Source: Adenanthera pavonina (lineage: Eukaryota > Streptophyta > Magnoliopsida > Fabales > Fabaceae). From it: DNA of 64,000 bases. The stretch lies in the NCBI GenBank assembly GCA_026686845.1, contig JAIVEN010000014.1, forward strand, positions 29,162,001-29,226,000, in the 5' to 3' direction. The position numbers and the translations under genes were made by a program. This document shows, piece after piece, positions 49,529 to 60,609 of the stretch. The notes beneath the pieces are model-generated. The model searched no databases and was not told where the DNA came from. It saw only the letters and a program-made list of their open reading frames with translations. Each line of letters begins with the position of its first letter. The stretch's first letter is position 1.

Positions 49529-51207
49529 TGTTGGAAAACTTGGTACACACGCAGCGGATAACAACACCGAGATTCCTACCATGGATCTGTCAATGTCGTT
49601 TAAATCAAGATGTAGAAGAAGAATTTTACCTTTGATGTGTGTCTTTTCAGGTTCTTCTCCTACCGTCAGACCCCAGAAACTGACGCGTCTGATTAGTTCC
49701 CTCTATTGATATCCACACGAATGGTAATTCCAGCTCTAATGGCGTGCTAACACTTCTATTTGCAAAATATACATACACTCTCTCTATGTGTCTGTATGTT
49801 CTCTCCATGTATCCATATACTTTTTCTATGTAAGTGTACGATTGCTCTTTCTCTATGGTAAGTAGATTCTCTCTCTTGATTCTCTATCTAATAATCCTAA
49901 TCTATATCAATATATAGATAGAGTTTATTATTTGATTAATTTAAATCAAATATTTAAATTAAATCAAATGTTAATTAGATAGATTAGTTTAAATTTAAAT
50001 CTATCTAATAGATTAAATCTAAACTAACTATTTAATTTAAATCCAAAATCAAATCTAAATCAAATTCAAATTATTAGTTTAAATTTAAATCTATCACATA
50101 GAATTAAATTTAAAACTAACTCATTTAAATTGATTTAAATATTATATATATATATGTTTTGAAATTTTAATATAGCAAATATATATAATATATCAAACAT
50201 ATATATATTTCAAATTTTATAATATATATCAAATATACATACATTTATTTATAAAATTCATACACCCTAAATTGAATGTTAAATTTATTGAATCTAGACA
50301 CATATTAGATTCAATGAATCTAGACATTCTAGCTCGAGTTGGTCTATTCTTGTATGTGACCCTGCAGGCCCATATGATCTTGGCAGTAGGCCAATGACAT
50401 TATTAGATCCACAAGTCACAAGTGACTTCTAGCAAGACATTGTGATTACCAAAATCATATGAGATCGGTGATTCGATGCAACCTATCATATGACTTTATC
50501 ATATCCCTTTTGTCTCACAATATACAGGTCAAGTATAAGATATGGAAATGTCATCCTCATCTTACTCGACCATCACTTTCTCAATCTCTGAGCAGACTGA
50601 TAGAATAAATGGAAATTTTTTCATTCGAGCACAGTCATGTATTTCTCAATCTCACTTATCGAGGGGCCCAGATATAACTCTCCATTAATTAGAGTGACAA
50701 ATTCCATCTTGACTATTCTTCCTCTACAAGAATTACACTATGCCCAATCATAGCCTTCATAATCTCCCGATTAAATGTAACTTTTGACTATATCAAAGTA
50801 CAGTGTTCCCATGTAAGAAGCCATAGTGATCTCAGGTCTGAGGGCTCAGTGACATGGTCATATATATGAGATAAGCTTATGACATGATCTATGCAGCTAT
50901 CTCCTGATAGGTCGATCCAGCACCTATTCCCTAATGGGCACTTATGATTTTGATTCGTATCTTCATACATAATTAACAACCATAATTATCAATCAAAATC
51001 ATAGCAGCTTTAGTTAGTCATTGTTTCCACAAAGATGATTGACGAGGGACATTTAAGATAAAATGATTTATCCAAGGATATTATTATAAAGAAAAATATG
51101 CAAACAATATAATAATGTAATAAAAAAACACCTTCTTTTTTACATAATGAAGTACAATGTTCATAATACAATGATTGGCCCAGGACACTAGGGCACAACC
51201 TCCAACA
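49529..51207 (+). mobile_element. Ty1-copia-like solo LTR (non-SIRE), 1679 bases
   Basis: Starts TGTTGGAAAACTTGG and ends CCTCCAACA. Flanks AAGCA (49524-49528) and AAGTA (51208-51212) form a TSD with one change. Early motif ACACGCAGCGGA; the middle (49900-50270) is AT-rich with many TTTAAAT-type repeats. A related truncated LTR is at 52500. Lineage not assigned. Confidence 0.85.
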
Positions 51208-52499
51208 AAGTAGAAAGACCAGGGGTCAATGAATAATGATAAGAGAAGTAGTTAATGTCATTTGCTAAGGTCAATTTGTTATTGCCATTATGAAAGATAA
51301 GAATAGTTAAGACCTAATGAGGTGTTTAACTAAGATAGGCAGCATAGGAATAAACTTCTTGAATGACTCTTGTAGCAGTACATGAAGATACTCACAATCA
51401 AGATTCCCTACGAATGATCCTTGGTCATCAAGATTAGTAGCAAAGAACTTTTAAGCAATAACAAAAAAAAAAGGTAATGCTTAAAGACAATAAGAAGAAG
51501 CAAGAGCTTATTATGCTTTCCCTATACCGCAATAGCCTCAAGCAGATCCATAAGCTCCTGGGAAACATGTTGTAGGACAATTGGTTAAATTCAACAATTA
51601 TCAACATATGATTGCATGATTTAGAAAGTACAAGTTTCCATCTTTTGGTGGTGAATTTGACGTGCAAATTGTCGAGAGTTAGCCTATAAGTCTTGAAAAG
51701 ATTTCCAAGATAATGGGCTGCACATCAGAAATAAAGACTTCAATGGCAGCATATATGTTGAAAAGTGAGGCTAATCAAAGGAAGCGGAATCTATAATGAT
51801 CTGCTAGAATAAAGATGAGCCGGTTAATGAATGTATAGCAAGGTATAACCAATTGGCTCAATACTCAGTTTACTTGCCACCATATAATGATGAGCAAGGA
51901 AAGATGAAAAAGCTTGAAAGGGGGCCTAAAACTAGCAATTAAAGGAAAGGTTTCCCCGAAGCAGGTTTGGACTTTCAACTCATTAGTTGAAGTAAATAGA
52001 CCTATTGAGAATAGTCTGAATCACAAGTACGCTATACTAGCATCTCCAGCTACCATTAGTAAGAAAACTACGAAGAAAGGGAACATAAGTAATAATAAGA
52101 GTAAAAAGCTTTGGAATAATAGGGGATTTAAAAAGTAAGGCAAAAGAGCAGAGTAGCTAGACAAAGCAAGTCAGCCCTATTTGAATACGAAAAGCCTTAT
52201 GGCAAAAGGCCATGTTTAGCAGGATAGAATGTGTGCTCTAAGTATAGAAAGCCGTGACATTATGCTTGTGACGGTACTATAGAGGTGGCCAACTTCAGAC
52301 CACTAGCATAAGGGAGAGTCTTTGTACTATCCGAGTATGAGGTCATAAGTTACATGACCTTATTAAAGGTATGATGCAGGTGCAAGCCATTCTTTTACAA
52401 TGTTCTAAGACGTTAGCTTTTGAGGTTACTATTACATGATTTAGGTGTGAATGTTTTCACTAGAAGTAAGGTTATAATCTCTATTTGCTATCTAAATAA
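51208..52499 (+). pseudogene. Ty3-gypsy gag remnant (plus)
   Basis: About 51590-52060 translates, with stops, to a gag core collinear with the minus-strand gag at 53543-54526: SLEKISKIMGCTSEIK and GLKLAIKGKVSPKQV line up with SLEKIFRLIDCTSEMK and GLKLAIREVVAPMRI. A Lys-rich stretch and possible zinc-finger remnants follow to about 52300. Highly decayed. Confidence 0.7.
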
Positions 52500-53123
52500 T
52501 GTTGGGAATTTCAACACACACGCAGCGGAAAACTATCAAGAAATTCCCTCCCATGAATCCATCAATGTTATTTAGATTGAGATGTAGAAAAAGAATTTAC
52601 CTCCAATGCATCCATTGGTGTTCTTTTTCGTTTCGTCGGACCCCAGGAACTAACGGGACTGATAAACTCCCTCTACCGGTATCCACACGAATGGTGAGTC
52701 TAACTCGAACGGCATGCTAGTCGCTCTGTTTGTGAACATCCGTATGTCTGTACGCCCTCATTATTTGTGAGTACAACCCCGCTGTTCATCCATACAGCCT
52801 CGCTCTCTAAGAGTACAACCGCTTTCTCTAGGGTGGTTTGAAATTGTATTGATTATGTATCATATAATCTTAGTCTATATCAATATATAGATAGGATTTG
52901 ATATTTATTTAATTTAAATCAATAATTTAAACTAAATCAAATATTAATTAAATAGATTAGTTTGAATTTAAATTTATCTAACAGATGAAATTTAAACTAT
53001 CTAATATATATCTAGAATCAAATATAGATTTAATTTATCATTTAAATCAAATATAGATTATTAGTTTAAATTTAAATTTATCACATAGAATTAAATTTAA
53101 AACTAATTCATTTAAATTAATTC
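52500..53123 (+). repeat. Truncated copy of the non-SIRE copia LTR
   Basis: TGTTGGGAATTTC start, ACACGCAGCGGA motif, collinear with 49529-50130, then breaks off at CATTTAAATTAATT. Confidence 0.8.
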
Positions 53124-53536
53124 GTTTTCAGTGAAATACAGCAAAGAGATTATTTTTCCTGGTTGGGTGGACAAATAAAAAAATTATATTTTTGTCCTTA
53201 AAGAATTATAAGAATAACATCTATGTCTCTAAAGTTATAAAATTACCGTGAAGAAGAAGTTGAAATGTCATTGGGAAAAATTACACTTAATGACCCGAAA
53301 GCTTCAAAAGTTATAATTTAATCCTAGGTTAGGCATAATTTTGTAAATATGCAAAATTACTGTCAAAATGAAGCTCTCGACGGGGCAAGCCTAATGGTAT
53401 ATGGCACTAAAGGTTAATATTTAAGGATAAAGAAATAATCAGTGCCTAGTTTCTAAAAGTAACTAAATACCAATAAAGTAAATTGTGGGCCCTACCAATA
53501 ATTAAAGGGTAACCAGGACAGGATATGGGCCATACA
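53124..53536 (+). repeat. Ty3-gypsy LTR fragment (plus)
   Basis: Matches the 5' part of LTR C (about 46060-46480) and of LTR D. It ends at ATATCATTTT where the minus-strand gag begins; a rearrangement breakpoint. Confidence 0.8.
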
Positions 53537-53542
53537 TAGATA

Positions 53543-54526
53543 TCATTTTGTGATGTTTCTGCACATCTCTCTACACATCTCTTTGTATAAATCGTCATCC
53601 TCCTCTTCTGGCTCCCTTTCTAACTCTTCTGTTATTCCATGACCTTTTTCTTTTCTTACTTGATTGTCCTTCTTCAAATATAACTCTTCTTGTACTAGTT
53701 GGGACAGAAGACATAAAGCCTTTATGATTCGACCTTCCTTAGAGATCTTACTGACCTCAACTAGCGTATTGAATTCTCTAATCCTCATAGGTGCTACTAC
53801 TTCTCTGATAGCTAGTTTCAAACCTCTTTCCAGCTCCTCAGTCTTCCATCGTTCATCATCATGTTGCTGCAAGTATGTAGAATACCTTGCCAATTGTATA
53901 AAAGTAGCTACATACTCATCAACAAACAAATTTTCTCCTTGTCAAAGCATAATAAATTTCACTTCCTTCTCATCTCTTACTGACAGTAGGAAGTACTTAT
54001 TATAGAAATACTCCAGAAATATCTCCTATGTTAGAGGTATGTTATGGGCTTACAGAATTAGCTTTGTGTTTCGCCACCATTGATCTGCCTCTTTCACAAA
54101 CATATAAGTGGCTAACAAAGCTTTCATCTCGGAGGTGCAATCTATCAGTCTGAATATCTTTTCAAGACTCAATATCCAATCCTCCGCTACCTGAACATGA
54201 AATTTTCCTTCAAAGAAAGGAGGACAATGCTTCCTGAATTGTGCTATGACATTCTGTTGATTCGAAAAGTCTATCGTTGCTTGATTTATCAATATAGCTG
54301 GAGTTTATACTTGCTGCTGGAGACTTTGAATTGACACCATAGTTTTAATGTCTAGACGTTCTCTCTGATTTGCTATAGTCCTCTATAAGTCCTCAATTAT
54401 TCTTTGCTGTTGATCCAATCTATTCATAATAACCTACAGTGGATCAATCTACTGCAGAATATCTTGTTGTGGAGCTCCTCCCTATTCAGGAGCTGTCTCT
54501 CTAGTCTCTCTTCGGGGACATGCCAT
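53543..54526 (-). pseudogene. Ty3-gypsy gag (minus), Tekay/Del-like
   Basis: ATG at 54526 on the minus strand (MACPRRETRET). The core QFRKHCPPFFEGKFHVQ and EADQWWRNTK is the retrotransposon gag domain typical of Del/Tekay gags. Downstream is ERGLKLAIREVVAPMRIREF. The frame is kept over the whole 984 bases with several stops (for example near 54484, 54053 and 53938). The C-terminus with zinc finger and all of pol are lost at the 53540 breakpoint. It packages RNA in live relatives. Confidence 0.85.
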
Positions 54527-54800
54527 TTTAATCTACACATTTCAAAATCATGATCAAATAGCAATTGTACTCAAAGAACATATATAAACAAATTATTTTA
54601 TTCACATAGTCAACTTTATACATGCTTTCCTTCATAGTCTTATCTACATTATCATACATCAATCTCTCTATTCTACCTCTCATATTTTTTATGACTACTT
54701 ATATAGTACATCTCAAAATTAGCAGTCAGTCAACATTCTTTACATATATACATATCCATAGTTAGGTACTTTACATCGAGTCTAAGAAGAATTAGAATTA
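54527..54800 (-). other. AT-rich spacer upstream of the minus-strand gag
   Basis: No ORF or recognised motif; separates the gag from the unrecognised frame upstream. Confidence 0.4.
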
Positions 54801-55868
54801 TCATGAACTTGGGCTGACACCGAATTCTCCTCAGACTCATATCTCGAATCCTTAGCTAATACTAGTTCTTGTATTGGTTGCTGAACCTAATCCATAGAAT
54901 GTAATTGTGATCTTTCTAGGTTTGTCCCAATTCTTTTCCTTGTTAGCTAGCTCTAGTCTTAATCTCTGATGATCAATTAACTCCTTGACATAGGCATGTA
55001 GATTCTCAGGGCAATATCATCTAAGTTCTTCCTTTACCAACAAGCAATAATCCTCATCCTATAGTAATATAGTAAGTATTGTGTCTATCCATGCAGTATT
55101 CAGAAATTGTTGGCCTTGTGTAACCATATGATCATATGAATCCTTTACTGGATCCAAGAAAGTCAGAATAGGGGAATCCCAGAACACTCGATGACTCTTA
55201 ATGTATATCTTAGTAATTGTGTCAACCACCTTAAATAATCCACTACTTGAGTTGATAGGCATATGAGAGAAATCTGGCATATCATGACATGCTAAGACTA
55301 GCCTTTTTCCTTTGCCCTTGTCTTTCTTGTCCTTGCTTTCCTCTTTCTCTTTCTTTTTCTTCCTCAGATTGGCATCAACATAATATATCTTGATGCAATA
55401 TATCAGATTCTCATACTCTCTACCTTTTAACTTGACCTTAATCTCCATCCAAAACTCATCATCAGGTATCTCCCTAAGATAGTATCAATCCATAGTTGTT
55501 CAAGATACCTATTCCCTAGTCTCTCTAAGTCATATTGGACTTCGGACAATCTAGTCATAAAGGAAAGAACCTTATCAAGACCCTCTGAACAAACCCTATA
55601 CCCTCTAGAGAACTTTCTTACTATCCTGTAAACTATCGTCTCTATGTTTGATGGTCTATTGTCCGGGGTATTATCTGGATTCCAATAAGAAAGTTAACTC
55701 CCAATCCACATCTTCATAAACTTCAACTCCCCTTTCTTGAGGTGAGGCATCTAAAGGAGGAACTGCCTGTATTGGCACTGCTGGAATAGCCTTCTGTACT
55801 GGTTGAGAATTTTCTACTTTATACTGCTCTTCCTGTATATTATCAACAGGATCCCCATTGGATAAAAG
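54801..55868 (-). pseudogene. Unrecognised reading-frame remnant upstream of gypsy gag
   Basis: On the minus strand an open frame starts directly at the LTR E junction without an ATG, rich in Gln, Pro and Glu (for example QPVQKAIPAVPIQAVPP). After a frameshift it continues with a charged region. The longest open stretch, 55448-55059, has a Lys-rich segment (NLRKKKKEKEESKDKKDKGK) followed by HMPINSSSGLFKVVDT. More stops follow up to about 54800. I do not recognise the family. It could be a pre-gag ORF of the gypsy element, as described for Ogre elements, or a captured or host sequence cut by LTR E. Confidence 0.45.
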
Positions 55869-56880
55869 TGTAACACCTTATATTAGGGCCTATTTCCCAT
55901 GTATTGGATCATATTTCATGCCTTTCATCATGATTTAGAAACTAGAATCATAATATAATAAAAATAATATTTTTCAAAATTATGGGTACTGTTCACTTGG
56001 CAATTTCCATTTTACCTGATGAAATTTGAAAATTCATAACTAAAACTAAAAAAATCATCTTAAGGTGATTCAAGTCTCTAAAACTATATTAAATTCAATT
56101 ACACATCAGAAAATATGAAACAGTAACTTCCTTGAGCCAATTTATATAGTAAATTTTATGGACTTTTACTGTTCATTTGGTCATTTTTCTATCTTTGAGT
56201 TTTCTGACCTCAATGTTGAAAAAATCATATTTCATTCTATTCTGTACCAAATTATGCATACTCTGTCATTTAAAAGAGCTATATGTATATTTATAGACAT
56301 ATTTTTTTATATATTTATTTCACTTACATAGGACATAACATTAACTTAAATCATGAAGGGTCAGAATTCAACTCTAATTGGAACAGTTTTTGGAAAAACT
56401 CTGCATCTTCTATTTTATAGCACCAATTACCTCCAAATTAGTGGCATATGAAACTTGAAACATAAACCTTTCTGTATATATAAATCAATGAATTTTTGGA
56501 GCTCTGTATGATTTTATATTAACTTTGAAATTTCCAGTACCTAACTTTCAGTTTTCAGTTTTCCTAATCTTGCCCTATTCTGAACCCTAAAGTTAAAATT
56601 TCACCATAAATTGTGCACTTATCCAATTAGGTGTTCTTTAGCTCTATGGAAATATCATTCCATCTACGTTTAGAGAATATAAATTACTTAAACTAATTGC
56701 CCTGTCTTACATGAATAATACCTATGTCTCTATCAGGGTGTCCAGATTGTACATTTCCAATCATGCCTAGGCAAAATGAGCTTCATATTATATTTATATC
56801 ATCATTCATTGTATCACAATCATGCATAACATCATAAGAAACTTAGAGATATATAATAACAAAAAATGTCTGCTTCACTC
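55869..56880 (-). repeat. Ty3-gypsy LTR E, 3' third (minus)
   Basis: Reverse complement of about 48050-49077 of LTR C; ends GGTGTTACA at 55869 on the minus strand. SIRE copy S5 cuts it at 56880; the rest should lie beyond S5, outside the window. No primer site follows at 55868. Confidence 0.85.
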
Positions 56881-58127
56881 TGTTGAATCAAGAGTTTTGA
56901 TGATGTTAAAACCAACACCCAAGAGCTTGGATTGAAGATATAAAAGAAGAACAAAGCTGGTTCAAGTGAAGATTAACTGAGTATATGTTGTTAGATCTTT
57001 TGTAGGATCTTTAGTTTTTGATATAATTGGGTAAAAGATTTTGATTTGAAGAAAAGATGTTTTCAAACTTTGATTTTATGTTAAATCTTTGAACATTTGA
57101 AAAATACCTTCAAATAGACGAAGGTTGAAAGTTTAAACTGAACTGTCAAGTTAGAAATTCGAACTTTGCCTTTGGAAATTCGAATTTCGAGCTAAAACTG
57201 AATAAGTCTGAAGAGACTGCTCTCTGTCAGACGAATTTTGGTTGTTCAAAATTCAAATTTTCATCTAGTCTGAAAAGAGGCCTTTGTAACAGACGAACTT
57301 CACACTTTCAAAATTCGAATTTCAAGTAAAATGAAGTTTGTAAAAATCAAAGAAATTCGTCTGAAACTATGATAAAGTGCATCTGAAATCAAAATGAAAT
57401 TCAGTTTGAAAAATGCTCTCTGACAGACGAATTTTGAAGTTGTAACATTAGAATTTTTATATAAGTCTGAAAGATGCTTCTTTACAACAGACGAACTTTG
57501 AGTTCTCAAAATTCGAATTTCAAGCAAAACAAAATTTGAGAAAACTGAAGAAATTCGTCTGTAACTATGTTAAAGTTCATCTGAGATCAAAAGTGATTTA
57601 AGTTTCAAAACTGCTCTCTGACAGACGAACTTTGAACATTGAAATTCGAATTTCAGAAGCTAAGTTCTTAAGTCTATTTAAATGAAACATTGACATACGA
57701 ATGATAAGAACTTGCAACATTCAAATGACAAGATGAGTCTGAAAAGAGTTTCTCTGACAGACGAATTTTGCCTTTCCAAAATTCAAATTTCAAAGAAAGT
57801 TATCTACTGTGGCCCTTTTTAGTTCAATGAACAGACGAATTTTGGGGATCCAAAATTCGAATTTCGAAGGCACTGTAGAAAATTGAAAACACTGTTCATA
57901 CTTAACCGAAAAACTTTCTTCTTGAAAATTCGTATGTCACATTGTGAAAATGTTTTGTAAGTTTCAAAATTTGAATTTCACTTTATGAACAGACGAACTT
58001 CGTGCTGTAACGTTGGAAGCTTTAATCTACGATTCCTTCGAAATTCGTCTGTTGGCCAACCGAAATTCGAATTTCAGTATGTCAGAAACATTAAATACGG
58101 TTGGTAAATGGATAGTTTTTTCAGAGT

Positions 58128-58165
58128 AACCGTTGAATAACTTCTCCAACGGATAGATTTAGTCT
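58128..58165 (+). promoter_or_regulatory. CCGTTG/CAACGG inverted repeat before the S5 TATA box
   Basis: AACCGTTG and CAACGGATAG form an inverted pair 14 bases apart, 30 bases before TATAAATA. CNGTTR is the general MYB core; MYB control of the LTR is an inference. Confidence 0.35.
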
Positions 58166-58190
58166 CTAGCGGATATTTGAGACCTAAATC

Positions 58191-58198
58191 TATAAATA
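58191..58198 (+). promoter_or_regulatory. TATA box of S5 LTR
   Basis: TATAAATA in the shared context CTAAATCTATAAATACAACA. Confidence 0.75.
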
Positions 58199-58742
58199 CA
58201 ACATCACTTGAAGTTATGGGTAATGAATCAAACTTGTATATACTGAATCTCTGCTGAATTTTCTTCTCAAAAGCTTTTACCCTCTTAACTTCCAGACTTG
58301 CACCAAAACTTTCATATCTACTCCTTTCAAGAGAGTCATTTCATTGTAATCAATCTACTTTTCATCTGGAAGATAGATTTACTTGTGAGGGATATTCACA
58401 AGGGGATTGGGAAGCACACAGTGTAAGTGCTTGGAGAGTTTGAGAGAGCTCAGAAACAGAGCAAACTCGTGTACTGTGGCCTTTGCAAGAAGCCCATTGA
58501 AATTCTTGCTGTATAGTGGATAAATCCCAAGAGGTGTCTTGGGGACTGGATGTAGGTCAAGTGGAAGGACCGAACCAAGATAAATTACTGAGTCTTCTTC
58601 TCCCTATCTTTACTTTTCAGCTTGCTCTGTTTTACGCATTGTTTTCATTATACTGTGATATCTTCACTTACTTCACTTTGTGCAGAAAAATTTCAATCTT
58701 CCCAATTCACCCCCCTCTTGGGAAGTCAGCCTTGCTAACAAG

Positions 58743-58755
58743 TGGTATCAGAGCC
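58743..58755 (+). other. Primer binding site of S5
   Basis: TGGTATCAGAGCC, perfect initiator tRNA-Met complement, two bases after the LTR. Confidence 0.95.
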
Positions 58756-58795
58756 CGGATTCCCATACAAAGGAACTCACAGTCCGGGAATTAAG

Positions 58796-60595
58796 ATGGC
58801 TGGCTTTGGAGAGAGTATACTCCCTGAAGGGAACAATACTAACAGACCACCAGGCTTCAGTGGAGAGCATTATGGGTACTGGAAAATGAGAATGCAGATC
58901 TACCTCCAATCAATTGATCTTGACATCTGGTCAGTCATTGAAAAAGGGGATTTCATTCCAATGGCTCTAACTGAAGATGGAGGACACAAAGAGAAGCTGG
59001 AAGCAGAATGGAATGATGAGGACAGAAGGAGAGTCCTACTGAATTTCAAAGCAAAACACTGTTTAGTCAGTGCCCTGAATCAAGATGAATTTTACAGAGT
59101 CTCGCAATGCACCACTGCAAAAGAAATGTGGGATACTCTGCAGATTGCTCATGAGGGAACATCTGGAGTCAGGGAGAACAGACTGAACACGTGCATTGGG
59201 GAGTATGAGAGCTTTAGAATGGCTGAAGGAGAAACTGTAAAGGAGCTACAAAAGAGATTCACCCTCATTGTGAATCAACTCAAAAGCCTGGGAAAGGAAT
59301 ACACTCAGTCTGAGAAAGTAAGAAAATTACTCAGAGCTCTCCCTCTGGAATGGCAGCCCAAGGTAACAGCTATAGAAGAAGCCAGAGGAGAATCTATGAC
59401 TTCTGTCACAGCTCTCTTTGGCAGCCTTGAGGAATATGAAGGAAAAATCAAAGCACTCAAGGAAGCTGGGATGGACAGGAAGAAGAAAGGCCTTGCCCTC
59501 AAAGCTGCCGATGAAAAGGAAGAAGAATCTGATGAAGGAGATGATCTGGATGAAGAAACTCTGGCAATGATGATTAGAAAATTTGGAAGATTCTACAGCA
59601 AGAAGAAAAACAAGAGATTCTTCAAGAAAGGAGCAGCTGGAGAAAGCAAGAAAGAGACAAAAGAACCTGTGACTTGCTATGAATGCAAGAAGCAGGGACA
59701 CATAAAGTGGGACTGCCCCCAATTCCTCAAGAAACAAGAAAAGGAAAAGAAAGCTGCTGATAAGGGAAAGAAGAAGAAGGCCTACATCTCATCTATATGG
59801 GGCAACAGCTCAGATGAGGAAGAAGAAGATGAGGATGAGATTGCCAACATTTGTCTGATGGCACTTGCTTCTGAAGAAGCCACACCCTCACACAGCAGTG
59901 ATCAGGAAGAAGAGGTATATGAATCTGAACCTTCCTATTCTGAATTACTAGATGCATTTCATGAGCTTCATGATGAATTTATCAAAGTTGCTAAAGAACT
60001 AAAACTGGCAAAGAAAAGGATAATTAAGCTGGAGTCTCAAAGCATAGTTTCTGAAATTGCCTCTTTACCTCCGACTGAATCTGTCTGCTACACCTCATGA
60101 ACTGAACTCAGGCAAACTAATGATTATCTAGTTAAAAGCATGTCTAGGCTCACTAGAGGTAAAGATATGTTGTTTACCTTGATGGGGAGCCAAAGAATAT
60201 CACAAGGAAAAGCTGGTCTTGGCTATGATCCATGTGCAGTCAAGGAAAAGATCAGGAAGAAAAATCAGAATATGTATATGAGACATTTTGTGCATGCTAA
60301 CAATAATAAAAAGGAAAATGATGCATCACCTCACATTGAAACATATGATCAACCCAGGCATGCTAAACAGAAGTATTATTTGCATTGTTTTCTTCCTACC
60401 ACTCAATCTAGCAGTCCATTCATTACCTGTCATTTTTGTAACAAAAAGGGACATATTTCCAGTTCTTGTGCATTGAAGAAAAATAGGCTAGGCAGGAAAA
60501 CTGAATGGGTTCCCAAAGTTACCTCTGCATCTAGGGAATTACTCACTGACCGAAAAGGACCCAAGCAAATTTGGGTACCTAAAAGAAAAACATAA
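58796..60595 (+). CDS. S5 gag (long form), one in-frame stop at 60098
   Basis: ATG at 58796 (MAGFGESILPEG), identical start in S1 and S3. Residues 1-280 are the copia gag core (UBN2-like). The first zinc knuckle CYECKKQGHIKWDC is at 59675-59716 (residue 294 on). An acidic stretch follows to the GT at 59915. After that come a coiled-coil-like segment (AKELKLAKKRIIKLE), TGA at 60098-60100 where S3 has Cys, and a second knuckle CHFCNKKGHISSSC at 60428-60469, ending IWVPKRKT with TAA at 60593. The pol frame is -1 to gag and is open only from 60583, so the frames overlap by 13 bases. If the segment 59915-60609 is an intron, the spliced form keeps 373 gag codons. Confidence 0.88.
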
Positions 60596-60609
60596 ACTTT
60601 GTTTTGCAG
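59915..60609 (+). other. Putative intron between S5 gag and pol
   Basis: Starts GTATATGAATC after GAAGAG (codon boundary), ends ACTTTGTTTTGCAG before GTCTGTCTC; 695 bases. Removing it joins gag phase 0 to the protease frame. S1 has exactly the joined form at 2645/2646. Confidence 0.65.

Larger units (their letters stand above)
56881..58740 (+). repeat. 5' LTR of S5
   Basis: TGTTGAATCAAG to TTGCTAACA, 1860 bases. It has nine GACGAA modules on the plus strand (near 57117, 57230, 57291, 57424, 57489, 57621, 57760, 57832, 57990) and six AAATTCGAATTT palindromes between them. Confidence 0.95.

Noticed and set aside
49900..50270. AT-rich repeats suggesting a matrix attachment region or microsatellite locus
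   Set aside because: It is the middle of a copia LTR and recurs in the truncated copy at 52860-53120, so it is part of that element.
59327..59737. 136-residue minus-strand open frame rich in Phe/Leu/Ser
   Set aside because: Antisense of the Lys/Glu-rich gag; the hydrophobic look comes from complementing AAG/GAA codons.
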